From Sipunculus nudus (taxonomy: Eukaryota; Annelida; Sipuncula; Golfingiida; Sipunculidae): DNA of 64,000 bases. The notes under the pieces are model-generated. The model was not told the DNA's origin. It saw nothing but the letters and a program-made list of their open reading frames with translations, and did not search any database. The stretch spans positions 10,583,241-10,647,240 of the forward strand of contig CM049318.1 of the NCBI GenBank assembly GCA_026874595.1, written 5' to 3'. A program made the translations under genes and the position numbers. This document shows positions 33,097-45,336 of the stretch, in pieces; the stretch's first letter is position 1, and every line of letters begins with the position of its first letter.

Positions 33097-34551
33097 CTTT
33101 TTAGCTCAGCTGAATATAAGTCATCTGAGCTATAGTCGTGGTCTTTTGTCTGTCCGTCCGGCCGTCGGGCCGTCCGTCCGTTAACAAGGCACGTTTCTAA
33201 AACGTTGGATCTTCGAATCCAAAATTTTGCATACAGATAGATGTCCCTAAAAGTTCCTACCATACCAAAAACTGGGTCACTAAAACTAACTTCCCTCGAG
33301 ATATTAAGGAAACACCTCCGTTTTCCATAGAAAAGCAATTGTTACAGTTCAAGGCTGAATAATATAAAAACCACTGATCTGTTATTGATCATACATAGTA
33401 TGCGTATTCTTCCATGCATTTTCTATGAACGTACCAAAATTATATCAGTATTGATATACAATTTTTTTAAAGATCAGGAAATATATTTACTCACTTAACT
33501 TGAGAATAGCTGTAGTTAGAGACTTTTTTTCAGGAATATAACCTTATTTAATCAAGATTCGTTTGTTTATCCAAAATAGATCTGAATTTGCAAATATTTT
33601 AGGTTATTAGCATAAGTAAAAATCAATACCTTAAATTTTGTCCAACTTTTGTCTTACTTTTCCCTGTAAGAACTGTTGATTTAATTTTCACACCATATAT
33701 ACATAAGGATTTAATCTTTTACAATCTGAAATTTCAAAGCAATTGGTTGAAAAGCGTAGCTTTTATTCAAGTTTTCATACACCATGTTAAGTGTTGTTTA
33801 CATCAAGTCCACCTAGTTGTACAGCCTTCACTTGTGTTATGAAACCCACTCCAGGCAACTTGCCTTGGCTCAGCTTAGCCACTACTAGAAGACTTCCCCT
33901 CTGCCCTGCGCTGCCCCCCCCCCCCCCCCCCCAGGCTATGCTACATTTTAGATTTTGTATTGTATCACCAGGGTTACTATGGTTAAAGTGCTCATGTAAT
34001 TGTGTCCACAAAGTGGTGTATTGCTATAAAAGTGTGGATGTTCATCAGATCAGTAATTCCTTACTTCAGAAGAGTAAAAACTTCACCAGGTGTGAAATTG
34101 ACTAATAATTCCAGTAATAAATTATAGCTGAGAAAACAATTATTTGTCCTTCATTCAACCAACAGTGGGTAATTTTATTTGAAAAGATGTTTTAGATTTA
34201 CTGAATCTTTTACTTCGGTAAATAAAATTAAGTATGTAATGAAAAGTAAAATAAAGGTATCAATTCATTCTGTCCACTTGCCTGTCCATCTGTGAATTTT
34301 TCATATGCATCACAGTATCGAAAAACTTTTATTTTTTTCCTTCATGACAGTCTTGTCAGAGTATAAGTTTTGCAATCATAGACTTAGAAACATAGAAATT
34401 TACTATAACCATATAGGAGGGCTCTTTTCTACTTTGCTTTTTTTATATGCGTATATATAAGAAAAACATTACAATAGAATATTTTGCACATTTTGCATTT
34501 GCTAAAATTTCTAACTTCAGCTGAGTGACGTGACCCATGGGTCACTTGTTT
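33097..34551 (+). mobile_element. HINE/Helentron-like element, full-length copy with defined insertion site
   Basis: The left end is 'tttttagctcagctgaatat', then the inverted-repeat partner 'agtcatctgagct' and a gtccgtcc run. The right end has 'cagctgagtgacg' and the 16-bp palindrome gtgacccatgggtcac (34530-34545), then 'ttgtt'. The short inverted repeat ctcagctga / tcagctgag lies at the tip on the left but ~30 bp inside on the right. The related unoccupied sequence at 35005-35176 joins the two flanks across a T-run. Asymmetric inverted ends, a 3' palindrome and T-T insertion without target duplication fit Helentron-type non-autonomous elements. Confidence 0.7.
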
Positions 34552-34617
34552 AATTATTTCTTTGCTTCTGAATTATTCCTAGCCACAAAAATATAAAATC
34601 TTTGTGTTAAAATAGGC

Positions 34618-34965
34618 TTAACAATATTTTGAATTTACTGTTTTATAGTCACTTTTGATTGCCTCAATATCCGACCGTAAGGATACTTTAAATTCTGTCA
34701 GGGCGGCTTGCAAAATTTTCTCTAGTTGGTCGCATTTAGTATCTACAAGAACTGAAATATCGCTTGCCTGCATTGTCTCCTGTCCCTCCATATCTTTCTG
34801 GGTGGTTCCTACTGATGCTTTTTTCGGTCCTATTTCTAGATATTTTTTCATACTGGCTTGCTCTCTGACCGACAAATCACCTTTGCTTATCGATCTGGTA
34901 ATCATGTATGACCGGTCACTCATTATAGATATAGAAATAGTAAAATTTGGCGAGAGCGTACGCAT
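34618..34965 (-). pseudogene. Possible N-terminus of a retroelement ORF1
   Basis: A 115-codon frame on the minus strand includes MITRSISKGDLSVRE and a likely coiled coil (TKCDQLEKILQAALTEFK). Coiled-coil N-termini of this sort are common in LINE ORF1 proteins, but no defining domain is present and no matching RT lies next to it on this strand. Confidence 0.3.
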
Positions 34966-35004
34966 GTAACGTCCATTCAGTCGGCCATCATGAACCGGAA
35001 GTCC

Positions 35005-35176
35005 CGAATGTAGAGAAATTAAAGATCTACATCATAGTTCATGTTTCACAATTTTGTTATTTTGAATTTGAGAAAGAGAAATGAGGTAAATTATCGTATT
35101 TTTTATTATTTCTTAACTTCTGGATAATTCCTAGCCTCGAAAAATATAAAATCTTTGTGTTAGAATAGGCTTAACA
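35005..35176. repeat. Paralogous empty site of the element at 33097
   Basis: 'cgaatgtagagaaattaaag' through 'ggcttaaca' aligns with 33004-33097 joined directly to about 34551-34622. The 1.45 kb element is absent and a T-run stands at the junction. The host sequence is itself a duplicated repeat of about 170 bp. Confidence 0.8.
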
Positions 35177-35594
35177 CATCATTCTTGGTAATCGTATGGT
35201 GACCATCAACATATGTTACTTAAATATTTTTAGTGGAGGTAACAGCCTCCAGTTTAAATGTTATATTAACAAGGTAATATGCCCACCTACTGAATTGCAT
35301 TGCGGTTTTTGACTTCCGGAAAACGCGATAGCCCTGGCATCAAGCAAACTGTAACCCGAGGACCCTCTGAACGTGGAGCGAACAATGGTAAAATCAAGAT
35401 GAGGTAAGCACTAAATATTTCCTTAGTCTAGCAAAGAGAATTTAAAAAAAAAATAAATAAATTTATAAGAAAATTGATTATCATAGACATTGACAAAAGC
35501 AATTTGAAAAATACTAAAAATGTTTATGTCAATTTATATTCCTCCACGACATAAGATAACTAATAACGTCTTTTCAATTATCGGCGAAAGAATA

Positions 35595-35596
<2 letters not shown>

Positions 35597-35639
<43 letters not shown>
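35597..35639. repeat. (TA)n microsatellite
   Basis: About 21 TA units, directly visible. Confidence 0.95.
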
Positions 35640-35644
<5 letters not shown>

Positions 35645-35805
35645 AAGTGTAACGTGTATGTGAAGGGAAAAATATCAGTACAAGAATACCATAAAGCCTT
35701 AATGTCGATGAAGAATAACCAAGTCCAGAGAGTTATTGGATAAATTATGATTTTTATGTATATTTCTGACTGGTTTTTGGCAAACCTCCAGTTGAGGTTA
35801 CTCGT

Positions 35806-36420
35806 ATGATGCTGGAGATTATGTTTCACATACAGGCTTTTATAACACTTAAACGGACAAAACTACAGATTCTGAGACCAATTCCAATATTAAATGTAGA
35901 TGATAAAATTGGATCAAAATCTCTTTCACTGAAACTACATAAAGTAATTCCTCCTGAATTAATTCATCATGATCAGTATGGATCTATGAAAGGTAGAGAT
36001 ATTTTTGCAGTTTCAGACATCACACGGAATTAATATATTATGCAAAGAACTGAGATAAAAAAGACTTGATTTTAGCACTGGATTTCGAGAATTGTGTTCG
36101 TTCTCGCAATTCAGGCAATTAATGCAAGAAATAGCAATTTTGAAAATATGAGTATCTTTTAGAAGAATTTAAACTGCTTATGTTTACATTAATGTCTAGA
36201 TTGTCAATTAATATAGACAAAATGGAAGCTATGAGGATTGGTGCATCAATGAATGTATTAGAAAGACTCATAAGAAAAAAAAAGGTTTCAGACCTATATA
36301 AAGTTACTCGGCATATATTTTCCTCATGATTCAGAAAAAAAACCCTTGTTTTAGTTTGGAAGATTATATCTCCCAATTCAACCTGTTATAGGGTGTGTTG
36401 AATGTACCATAATCAGACGG
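35806..36420 (+). pseudogene. L1-like LINE reverse transcriptase fragment, decayed
   Basis: The frame at 35806-36033 contains RPIPILNVDDKIGSKSL and PPELIHHDQYGSMKGR, matching the RT fingers region of L1-type elements (RPIsLLNvDyKi... and hhdQ.GF..GR). Downstream frames are broken by stops. Scattered RT-like words such as 'DKMEAMRIGA' persist to about 36250. The 3' part to about 36720 ends in (TA)n and aataaa. It is non-functional. Confidence 0.6.
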
Positions 36421-36668
36421 CAAAATAAACACATTTAAAATAACATGCCTTTTAAAAAGGAGAAGAGTTGTGTGTATTTGGGATTTTTTCCGGACGAAAT
36501 TAGAAACAAATCATAATCTTTTGATGTAGTGTGAGTAGAGTGAAGATTTTTTATGATCGTTTATTTTATGTTTAGATCATTTTCCGATAGATGTATTTAA
36601 CAACACTAAATTTGTGATACCAATGTAGGAGAAAGTAGTATGGGTTAAAATAATATTGGTACTGATAG

Positions 36669-36671
<3 letters not shown>

Positions 36672-36713
<42 letters not shown>
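36672..36713. repeat. (TA)n microsatellite
   Basis: About 21 TA units, directly visible, immediately before an aataaa signal. Confidence 0.95.
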
Positions 36714-36715
<2 letters not shown>

Positions 36716-36897
36716 CAATAAAGATTTAAAACAAAAAAGAACCATCATACGTGTACAGTTAACACATTTCAAGCCCAACTGTATAATATCTAATTTAGCA
36801 GGAAGACTCTAGTTTCAGAGAGAAGGAGAAAGAGAGAATAAAATACCTTATTTGACATAAAAGTAATGTTTTCATTAAAATATATTCGATATGTAAA

Positions 36898-39543
36898 TTT
36901 TTAGCTCAGCTGACTATAAGTCATCTGAGCTATAGTCGTGGTCCATTGTCTGCCGTCCGTCCGTCCGGATGTCCGTCCGTAAGAATTGCACGTTTCGACA
37001 CCATTGGACCTACGAATCTGAAATTCGGCATACAGTTAGATGTCCCCAAAATCTCCTACCATGCCGAAAATTGGGTCAATAGGGCTTCGTTCCTTCGAGA
37101 TATTAAGGAAAAACTTCAATTTTTTATTAGAAATCTATTTTCACACTTCAGGACTGACTAATATCAAAACCACTCATCTGGTTTTCTTCATATTTACCAT
37201 AAATATTTCTCTATATAGTTCCTATGTACATGCCAGAAATTGAGTCAGTATTATTTAATTTAAAAAAGTTATGGGCCCAAACATAATGGACATTGTAAAA
37301 AAATCAGAAAAGATATTTGGTCACTTAAGACCAAAAATGTTAAAGGTAGGGACTTGTTTTCAGTAATACAACTTTAATTCATCAAAATTTAATTGTATAC
37401 CAAAAATTAGATCAAAATCTGACAATATTTTTTAAATATTGGCAAAAATATAAAATTGGTACCTTAAATTTTGCCCAAGTTTGACCATGGCACGTTTTTT
37501 CCCTGTAACTGCTGAGGATTTAATTTTCGAAGCATGTTTCTGTTACCATTTCAACTGTAAAAACCAAAAATTTGAAACCATTTGATCAAAAACTGTATAT
37601 TTGATTCAAGTTTTTAGGCACCATGTCACATATTGTTTACATCAAGCTAGTGTTATGCAGTTTGCTAGAGCTCAGCTCCCAAGCTTCAGCTCTCAGTTCC
37701 GTTTATTTGGCATACAGTTAGATGTCTCCAAAATCACCTACCATGCCAAGAATTTGATCACTAGGACTTAATTCCGTCGAGATATTAATGAAAAACTTCA
37801 TTTTTCCATTAAAAACTTACACTGTAAGATTGCCTAATATCAAAACCACTGATCTGACTTTGATCATATATAATATACATATTTTTCTATACATTCGCTA
37901 TGCACATACCAGAAATAATGTCAGTATTGCGTAATTGTTTTAATTTATGGGCCCAAACATAATGCACTTTTTAAAAAATCAAGAAATATATTTACTCCCT
38001 TAACAAGAGGATTGCTGAAGCTAGAGATTTTTTGTCAGGGATGTAATATTATTTAATCAAGATTCAATTGAATACCAAAAATTAGTTCTGAATTTTTCAA
38101 ATTTATTTAGTTATTAATACAAAGTTATTAGTATAAATATAAAATTAGTACCTTAAATTTTGCCCCAACTTTGACCATGGCACGTTTGTTTCCTGAGAGC
38201 ACTGTTGATATAATTTTCATATCATGCACACATAAGGATTTCATCTTTGTAGTTTAGAAAGCTGAAAGAAATTGGCCAAATATTGTAGCTTTTATTAATG
38301 TTTTTATGAGACCATGTCAGACCCAGGGTCAATCCAGCCCCTCTTGAGTCACCTGTATGTTGACCTTGTTGACCTTTCATCAGATGATGCACGCTTGAGG
38401 CACACTGGGGGCAGCCAGGCAGCTAATGCCCAGCCACAGTTGATCCAGGTGTCCAACCCAACTCATCTAGAAGTTGTTTTGAAAACAACATAACAATAAC
38501 CAATAAATTAATAATTTTTATTGGTTTTTAATAACAAATTAAAGAAAAAGTAATAGAAAAGGAATTTGTTAGTTGATGAGTAACAGAAAATTAACTTGCA
38601 GTTACTGATGATGTAAGAATCTTGAATGGATCGACAGAATGTCAGTGTCAATGTTATTCCAAATAACACCATGCAGTCACCTATGGTATTTTTCAGTTAA
38701 ATTTTAATGATAAAAAAATAAATCATATCATTCATTACTAATCATTAGGGATCATTTGAAGGAAATTAATGATAGACAAAGATGCAGTTGATAATATTTA
38801 TCTAGATTCCTACTGTGTCTAGTGTGTAGATTGATGTAAAAGTAATCCAAAGTGAATATTACATTTAATTTTTTTTAATATAAGTTAAAGCCATAAAACC
38901 AGGTACTTATAATCATTATTTAAATTTGTGAATTTTGTATATTCTGGATTCTCAACATCATTGTTTGGCTAAAACTACTAGACATGGGGCGAATGCTTTG
39001 CAAATGCATTTGAATACGAATATAAATATGTACTGCATTAAAAAAATTATTGCATAAGAATGGGAATTCAGGTAAAAAAGAAAGTATTTGAATACCAGTG
39101 CAAATACTTTCAAAATGTTTTCATGGGCATTCATGAATATATTCTATAATATTATTTTAATAATCATTCCAGTTATATTTTATTTTAAAAAATCATATGA
39201 TTTTCCTATTATATATTTTTTTTAAATAAAAATTATATTGGCACAATATTTATTATTAAAATTTAAGAAATAGTTAAACTCTTTTATTATATGTGCTGCC
39301 AAGTTAAATGGCCAAGTCAAAATCTGTGTGACAATAGCACTCCATTTGTTAATAAAATAAATGAAATCAATCCTCTTCCCTGTCTCCAAAGATACCATCA
39401 AAATCATACATAAGTTAAACACCAACATCTCATAATAAAGCTTATATTTATTACCACACAAAACCAGCATGTGCCTCATTCCCAAATCATATGTTTTATA
39501 ATATATAACAGCTGAGCGCCGTGACCCATGGGTCCCTTGTTTT
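36898..39543 (+). mobile_element. HINE-like element, long copy with internal duplication
   Basis: The left end 'tttttagctcagctgactat' is at 36898 and the right end 'cagctgagcgccgtgaccca' at 39509. The segment around 37020-37660 ('ggcatacagttagatgtc...') recurs at about 37707-38310, a ~690-bp internal tandem repeat also present once in the copy at 33097. The 3' third (38330-39500) is unique and may hold a nested insertion. Confidence 0.6.
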
Positions 39544-39774
39544 ATGTCCGGAGACTGTTGTTAGGGATTTTAATCCGCTGTCCCCTACGGCCAGCTGTGA
39601 CACATGGAGAAATTGTACGGAATATGGAGGTTAAGTGTTATGCATTTCTTAAAATATGGATCATATGATTAAAAGAGAAAATTGGTAAAAAACTGAAAAG
39701 ATTATCAACTTGAGCTACTGAAATAACAGTTTGTTATCTATTTTAAGGGGTTTATTTTTTTAGCTAGGATTAAT

Positions 39775-40510
39775 TTTTAGCTCAGCTGACTATAAGTCAT
39801 CTGAGCTATAGTCGTGGTCCTTTGTCCGAAACTAATTGCTGAAGCTAGAGACTTTTTTCCCAAAGATATATCTTTATTTAATCAAGATTCAATTATATAC
39901 TAGAACTCAGATCAGAATTTTGTACATTTTAAAGTTATTAGCATAATTATAAAATCAATACCTTTAATTTGGCCCAATTTTAAGCATGGCACATTTTTTT
40001 CCCTATAAGTACTGTGCATTTAATTTTCACAGCATGTACACGTAAGAATTCATTTTGGTAAAATCAGTAAAAGCTGTCAAAGTAGGCTATTTCTTGAATA
40101 TTTTGGAGGCTCTTATTGTATTTGCTTGTGTTGTCAAGCAGGCCACTTTATCACTGGAGGTCATTCAGTACAGCTCTCTCTGCTTACCTTTTTGTAATGC
40201 AACACTTCAGTCCGGTCATCACCCTGTCTTTCTGTCTGTCCTTCTGATTGTCTTTCTGTATGTCTGTCATATTTGTTTCCTGAAATTATGTTCTTCTGTT
40301 TGTCTTTCTGTATGTCCGTCATATATTTTTCCTGATGATAATTCCAGTTTGGATTATGCATTTCAAACTTGATTTACATATGCCCAACGTTTAACGCAAA
40401 AAACTCTACCGATTTTGGGGTCATGAGATCAAAGGTCAAGGTCACATAAGAATATTCTCATAATCAATTTCAGCTGAGAGCCGTGAGCCACAGGACAGGA
40501 ACCTTGTTGT
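39775..40510 (+). mobile_element. HINE-like element, short copy
   Basis: The left end 'ttttagctcagctgactata' is at 39777 and the diverged right end 'cagctgagagccgtgagcca' at 40471. The core 'tttaatcaagattcaattat' matches the two larger copies. Much of the core is deleted. Confidence 0.6.
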
Positions 40511-40634
40511 TACAGATGTAACAGTTTTCTGAAAGCATTCGTCTTTATATATATTTATAAAATGTTGTTTAGTGTAGGAAATCAATCCTTGAAGACTATA
40601 AGTAAGGATAGATTTTGTCAATTATAATTTGTTC

Positions 40635-41640
40635 AGTCTCATTTATTAACTTTAGTGCTATGTGTCTCAGATTGTTGCTGCCATCTTAGTTCTTTTTTTT
40701 TTGTAACGAGGGTATATTTTTGTCTTGTGTCATGTTCATGTGTCATTATCCTTGTTGCGAAATCAAATGTTTGAAGAAATTGTGGTAGGGCTTCATGACA
40801 GTATTCATAGTAAAATTTTATTATATTTAGTCTGAAAATGTAATTTTTTAGGATATTTAATGATTTAAAAATTTGTTGGGCATTGTATTTGCTTTTTTTG
40901 ATCATTCTTATGGCTTTTTTGTATTTTTTTTCTAATCTATTAATATAAAGACCCTTACAAGAATTCGATAAATTAAGTGTGATAGAATAAGTGTATCATA
41001 TAAAACTTTTAGTAAATTTATTTTGATTTTTTGGTTGCGACTTTGTTAATATGCGATTGCCTTTTCATATGCTCATTCAGTGGTATACCTAGGAAGTTGA
41101 AATCTGAGATTCTATCTATGGGTATGTCATTTATTTTAGTTCAGGGGATCTGTCTTGTATGTTCTTATTTTGAGTGTCAAACATCATGAATTTAGTTTTG
41201 TTTACATTTAATGAGAGTTTATTTGCAGCTAACCGGTTATGTACTTTGTTTAATTTATTGATGTTTTGGTCTTTGTGTTTATGCTAATTTGCTAGGGGGT
41301 TGAATAGTGTTGTGTCATCTGTGTATAGAATAAAATTAAAGAAGTTGAAGAACTGCAATGTTGTATATCGTATAATAAGGGTTCTAGAATTGATCCCTGA
41401 CGAACTCCAGCATTTTCGTGATTTGTATCCTTTAAAATCAACATATTCCATTCTCTTTGTTAGATAATTATTTAGCCGAAGTAGTGTTTTTCCTTTAATT
41501 TCATATGTTTCTTATTTTTAATTAAGTATGTCATGATTTAATTTGTCAAATGCTGTTGATAAGTCAAGGTAAATATACAGAAACAGAGTATATTTTAATG
41601 TATTTTCTCTAATTGCACCAGGTTATCTGTCTCAAAATGA
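40635..41640 (-). pseudogene. LINE reverse transcriptase remnant, RT palm to C-terminus
   Basis: Minus-strand words occur in the expected order: LYIYLDLSTAFDKLNHDI (RT motif A) near 41580, GVRQGSIL (motif B) near 41390, YTDDT (motif C, for the usual YADD) near 41320, LSLNVNKTKFMMFDTQNK near 41200, and a C-terminal FKSLNILK...LPQFLQTF...HEHDTRQKY at 40700-40900. Stops and frameshifts lie between them. CR1/Jockey-type is inferred. Confidence 0.7.
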
Positions 41641-41757
41641 ACGTAAACACATAAAAAAGCTAAAGATATAGTTAAATATACTTTAAATGTATAAACATGT
41701 AAGATACTGAAGACAAGGCACATATAAATATCTAAGAATATGCTGATCTGGATACTG

Positions 41758-41763
41758 TTTTAT
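41758..41763 (-). promoter_or_regulatory. Polyadenylation signal AATAAA for CTLR-2
   Basis: aataaa on the minus strand, about 250 nt past the CTLR-2 stop. It is the first canonical signal noticed downstream. Confidence 0.4.
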
Positions 41764-42013
41764 TAAATAAGGAATTTGTCAAGAATCATGTAGGGTGCTA
41801 AAACAGAAAAATATCTCGAAAAGGCTTATTATGTTACCTTTAGCGAATGGGAAAACTGTTCCATAAAATGCAGCATCTTCCGCACGATATCGGTGTGGAA
41901 CTGAGGATCCAAGGGAACGTAGAGGATAACATTTTAGTAACTTTAATTAAAGCAGATGCTTCTTCATATATTATATATATATATACTGGGTTAGGAAGGT
42001 GACATTTCCGGAA

Positions 42014-42608
42014 TTATATGGGATTCAGATAATCGGACACTCCTAAGTTCTGAATCGGAAGGCGATCAGGCAGAGTACAAAACACACGATCATCGCATCC
42101 TTTTGGCTCCACGTGCAGACCAACCATCGATGAACTGGATGAAGGAAGCTTTAAAAGACAAGGTTTCGGAGCTGGAGGAAGCTGGCCCTCTGCTTTGTTT
42201 TTGCAAGGAGCTTGGACCCGTGAAAAATGAGCGTGTGCTGGTTGAAAGGGTCCAGGCAGGTTTACCCCTTCTTTCCCAAGCCCAGTGTGGTCTTCTCCAT
42301 ATAGGATTGATTCTGCTTTGTCATATACCTGTTGCGCTACGCTAGTACTACATGATTGTGGAGTCAGGTCGTCTACCGATCCATTTTGTACTTCAGACTG
42401 ACCTAGTGAAGTGTTCTTTGGGGATGTCCCCATGTCACGGGACGTGGATGAGTAGCCTTTATCTTGAGCTGTGTCAACATTGTCATACTGGTGACAGCTC
42501 CCACGACCAGCAGCATAAGGAAGTATCTCTCTAGGTCTTAGTGGCAGATCAGGTGAGACGAATCCCCCGGTAGAGGCTACTGTCTGGTAGGTCTTTACAT
42601 ATCTATTA
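42014..42608 (-). CDS. CTLR-2 last exon: cytoplasmic tail with YxN motifs
   Basis: The acceptor ctttcag at 42609 leads into NRYVKTYQTVASTGG and continues 198 codons to the TAA at 42014. Tyrosine contexts include QYDNV and DYLNP, both fitting the pYxN pattern bound by Grb2-type SH2 domains; the second lies three residues from the C-terminus. Others are RYVK, TYQT, PYAA, VYDK and LYGE. No ITAM or ITIM spacing is present. Much of the rest is Ser/Pro-rich and probably disordered. Whether these tyrosines are phosphorylated is not shown. Confidence 0.8.
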
Positions 42609-45280
42609 CTGAAAGAGACACACGAAACAATAAGGACATTTTGTTTTATGGTTTAATAACGACAAAGCTGTCCATGAATATTAGATTAACATCACTATCA
42701 GAGAGAGTCTGAATGAAGTCCTAATAAAGGTCAATATTAATTTTCACAAGGAATGAAAAAAATGCTTATTATAATATAGTCTGAAACACGAAGGCGAATG
42801 CAAGATTTATGTCTGTGAATTAATCAATAACAATTATAACCGTTCCAGGTGTACACGTTTTACACTAGAATATATCAACCGTGAGATATGTTGCTTTCCA
42901 CGGAATACTAAATACTGAATTTTAATTAATCTTATATTTTGAATCAATTTTCAAACAGAAATGACAAACTTGGCATCACCCTGTCCGCATGCGGAGTATA
43001 TGCATCTGCCTAAAATTGAAACTTATCGACACTAGGAGAAGCAGGACGACCACGCCCAAAACAATGATCAGGAATATTCTGGTGTCATCTGAAATAAAAA
43101 AAAAACCCTCATCCCGCTATAATGACAATTATTTGGCATTTAAATATCCTTAAAATTCATTAACTTTTACAATAAGGTGGAAATGTGGGAAAAATAGTTG
43201 TATGTTTATTTTCAGGGTTTTATAAAAGTACCTTTTGCTGGTGTCCCGTGCTGTCTCTCGCAAGAACTTGAGTTCACCTGTCTCTCTTCACCTGTCCAAT
43301 CTTCCCCATCTATACAGAAAAAAAACAGACGAAGCATTCACACACCGGGAGGAGAAAGAGATATTTTTGTTGCCTGTCTGATACGGTTTTAGGCACAAAT
43401 GACTTATTAAGTAAGATATTGAGAGAATGCTTTTTGCTCGTAGATTAATAATAATGGGGGCTAGGGATACCGCTTCGAAATGAACAAACAGCAGTTGAAC
43501 TGCTCATTGCAGTTTAAGGTTGAAGCTCGGATGCACTACAGAAAATTAAAAATAAGCTTTTCATTATGATTTTGTTTCTGATATAACTTATTTTCGAAAT
43601 GTTTATTGGTTAAAGTGTCTCCAGTTAACAAACTCCACTAAACGTTATTTACTTTTATTGTCCGCTATCACACTGGAATTTCCATTGTTTCCTTGGGTTG
43701 TGAGGGAGAATGCTCTTCCTGTTTCTGATCCTGTCTCCCGAGATGACACTACATCTGTGTATATTAATTATCAACTTATTTTCTTATATGTTTAATTGTT
43801 CATTAAATAATATTTTAGCGCAAACATTACGATCTAGTTTTCTGTGCCATATATTTTTGTATTGAGGCAACGGTTGATATTATCTACTAATATGTCAATG
43901 TGTATGTTCTTGAACATGTTATGCCTAAGATGGCATTGACATTATTGTGAATACAGAGGGTATGGCGGTACATTTGTTGAGGTTGAGTATAAATTTCGTA
44001 ATACGTGAGCAACCATTTTGTGGTTAGTCATTCTGTACCGCAGGTATAAGTTAGGGTTCACGTTAACTTCCTCCAACTGAAAAGATTCATCAGGCTTGGA
44101 TATAAGAATGTAATATAATATCAGTGCATAAAAAATACGAAACCTTTGATAGTTGTAACATCATGAAGTACACAGATCGCTGGATACTTCTCAGTGCAAG
44201 ATACGGGTAACCAAGACTTGATTTTTCCTATACGTAACACTGCACAGGCTCCGTTGGGACTTTTTATTTGGTCAACAGTGGCCCAGATGGAATTGAAATG
44301 ATTTGGCCCTGTTGAGTATCAAAGTGATATATAAAATGAAACCTTTTGGCGCAGCAGCCTTAGTCAATTAGCTAAAGCATCAGTTTACTGCACACAATTT
44401 CTGCTTGTACTTCTTGTGGTAACTGTTATAGTTTAGAGAGTTATTCACTCTTCCAAATATGACAATTTCTAGACTGGTACGATTGTAGATTATTCTTTAC
44501 AGACTATTTCTATTAAGCAGGAGACGACTGAAATTGGAATTGAAATTCGAGGAAGCCTCAAACGGGGCCTTTGTCTATTTAAAAAAAAACTAATATGTAA
44601 AGGATAAAGTAAAGTTAGATTGGGAGTGCATTTATAGGATTTAAGTTACACGATAAGCTTCTATCATAGGCAGCTTTCATTCACATTTCCATGTTTTTCC
44701 TTCATCCCATTGTCAGGTACAAGAAATAGATGAATTTACTTAATCTATACATATTAATTGGACTAGAGGAAAGCATGCGCGAAAATTCGGCAAATATTAA
44801 GAAGTAGCAGTTTTACGCCCGAAAGAGGCTAAATGGAAAAATTCAGGATCTGCGGCTTCATGCCACGGTCAAATAAGTACATACATTCACGGAATTAATT
44901 TGAACTGTGTGTGCGAGATACATACCTCCGTTCGGATCAATCCAGATAGATTCACGTATTCCAACCCAATATTCTTCACAAGGACTCAGGTACATTGATT
45001 TCAATTTATCAGTCAACTGAAGACCAGGATCTGGTTCCAGGACCCCTGACAGTGAAGCACACACATCTGCGGCGTGATACCAGTGTTTAGTTCCACAGAT
45101 CCTCCGTACACATCCATTCTCAAGACGACTGCATTCCCAGGAGTCACAGACCGCACACTCTACAGAAATAATATGATTTATAACAAAACACTGACACATT
45201 CTTGTACCAATTTCAGTCCATGCATGCACGTCGATGTTTAATACCGCCACAAATATATAAAACGCCCTTCATTAAAAATA

Positions 45281-45336
<56 letters not shown>

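Noticed and set aside
33787-34105. Overlapping ORFs with poly-Gly or poly-Pro runs
   Set aside because: They come from a C homopolymer inside a HINE-like element.
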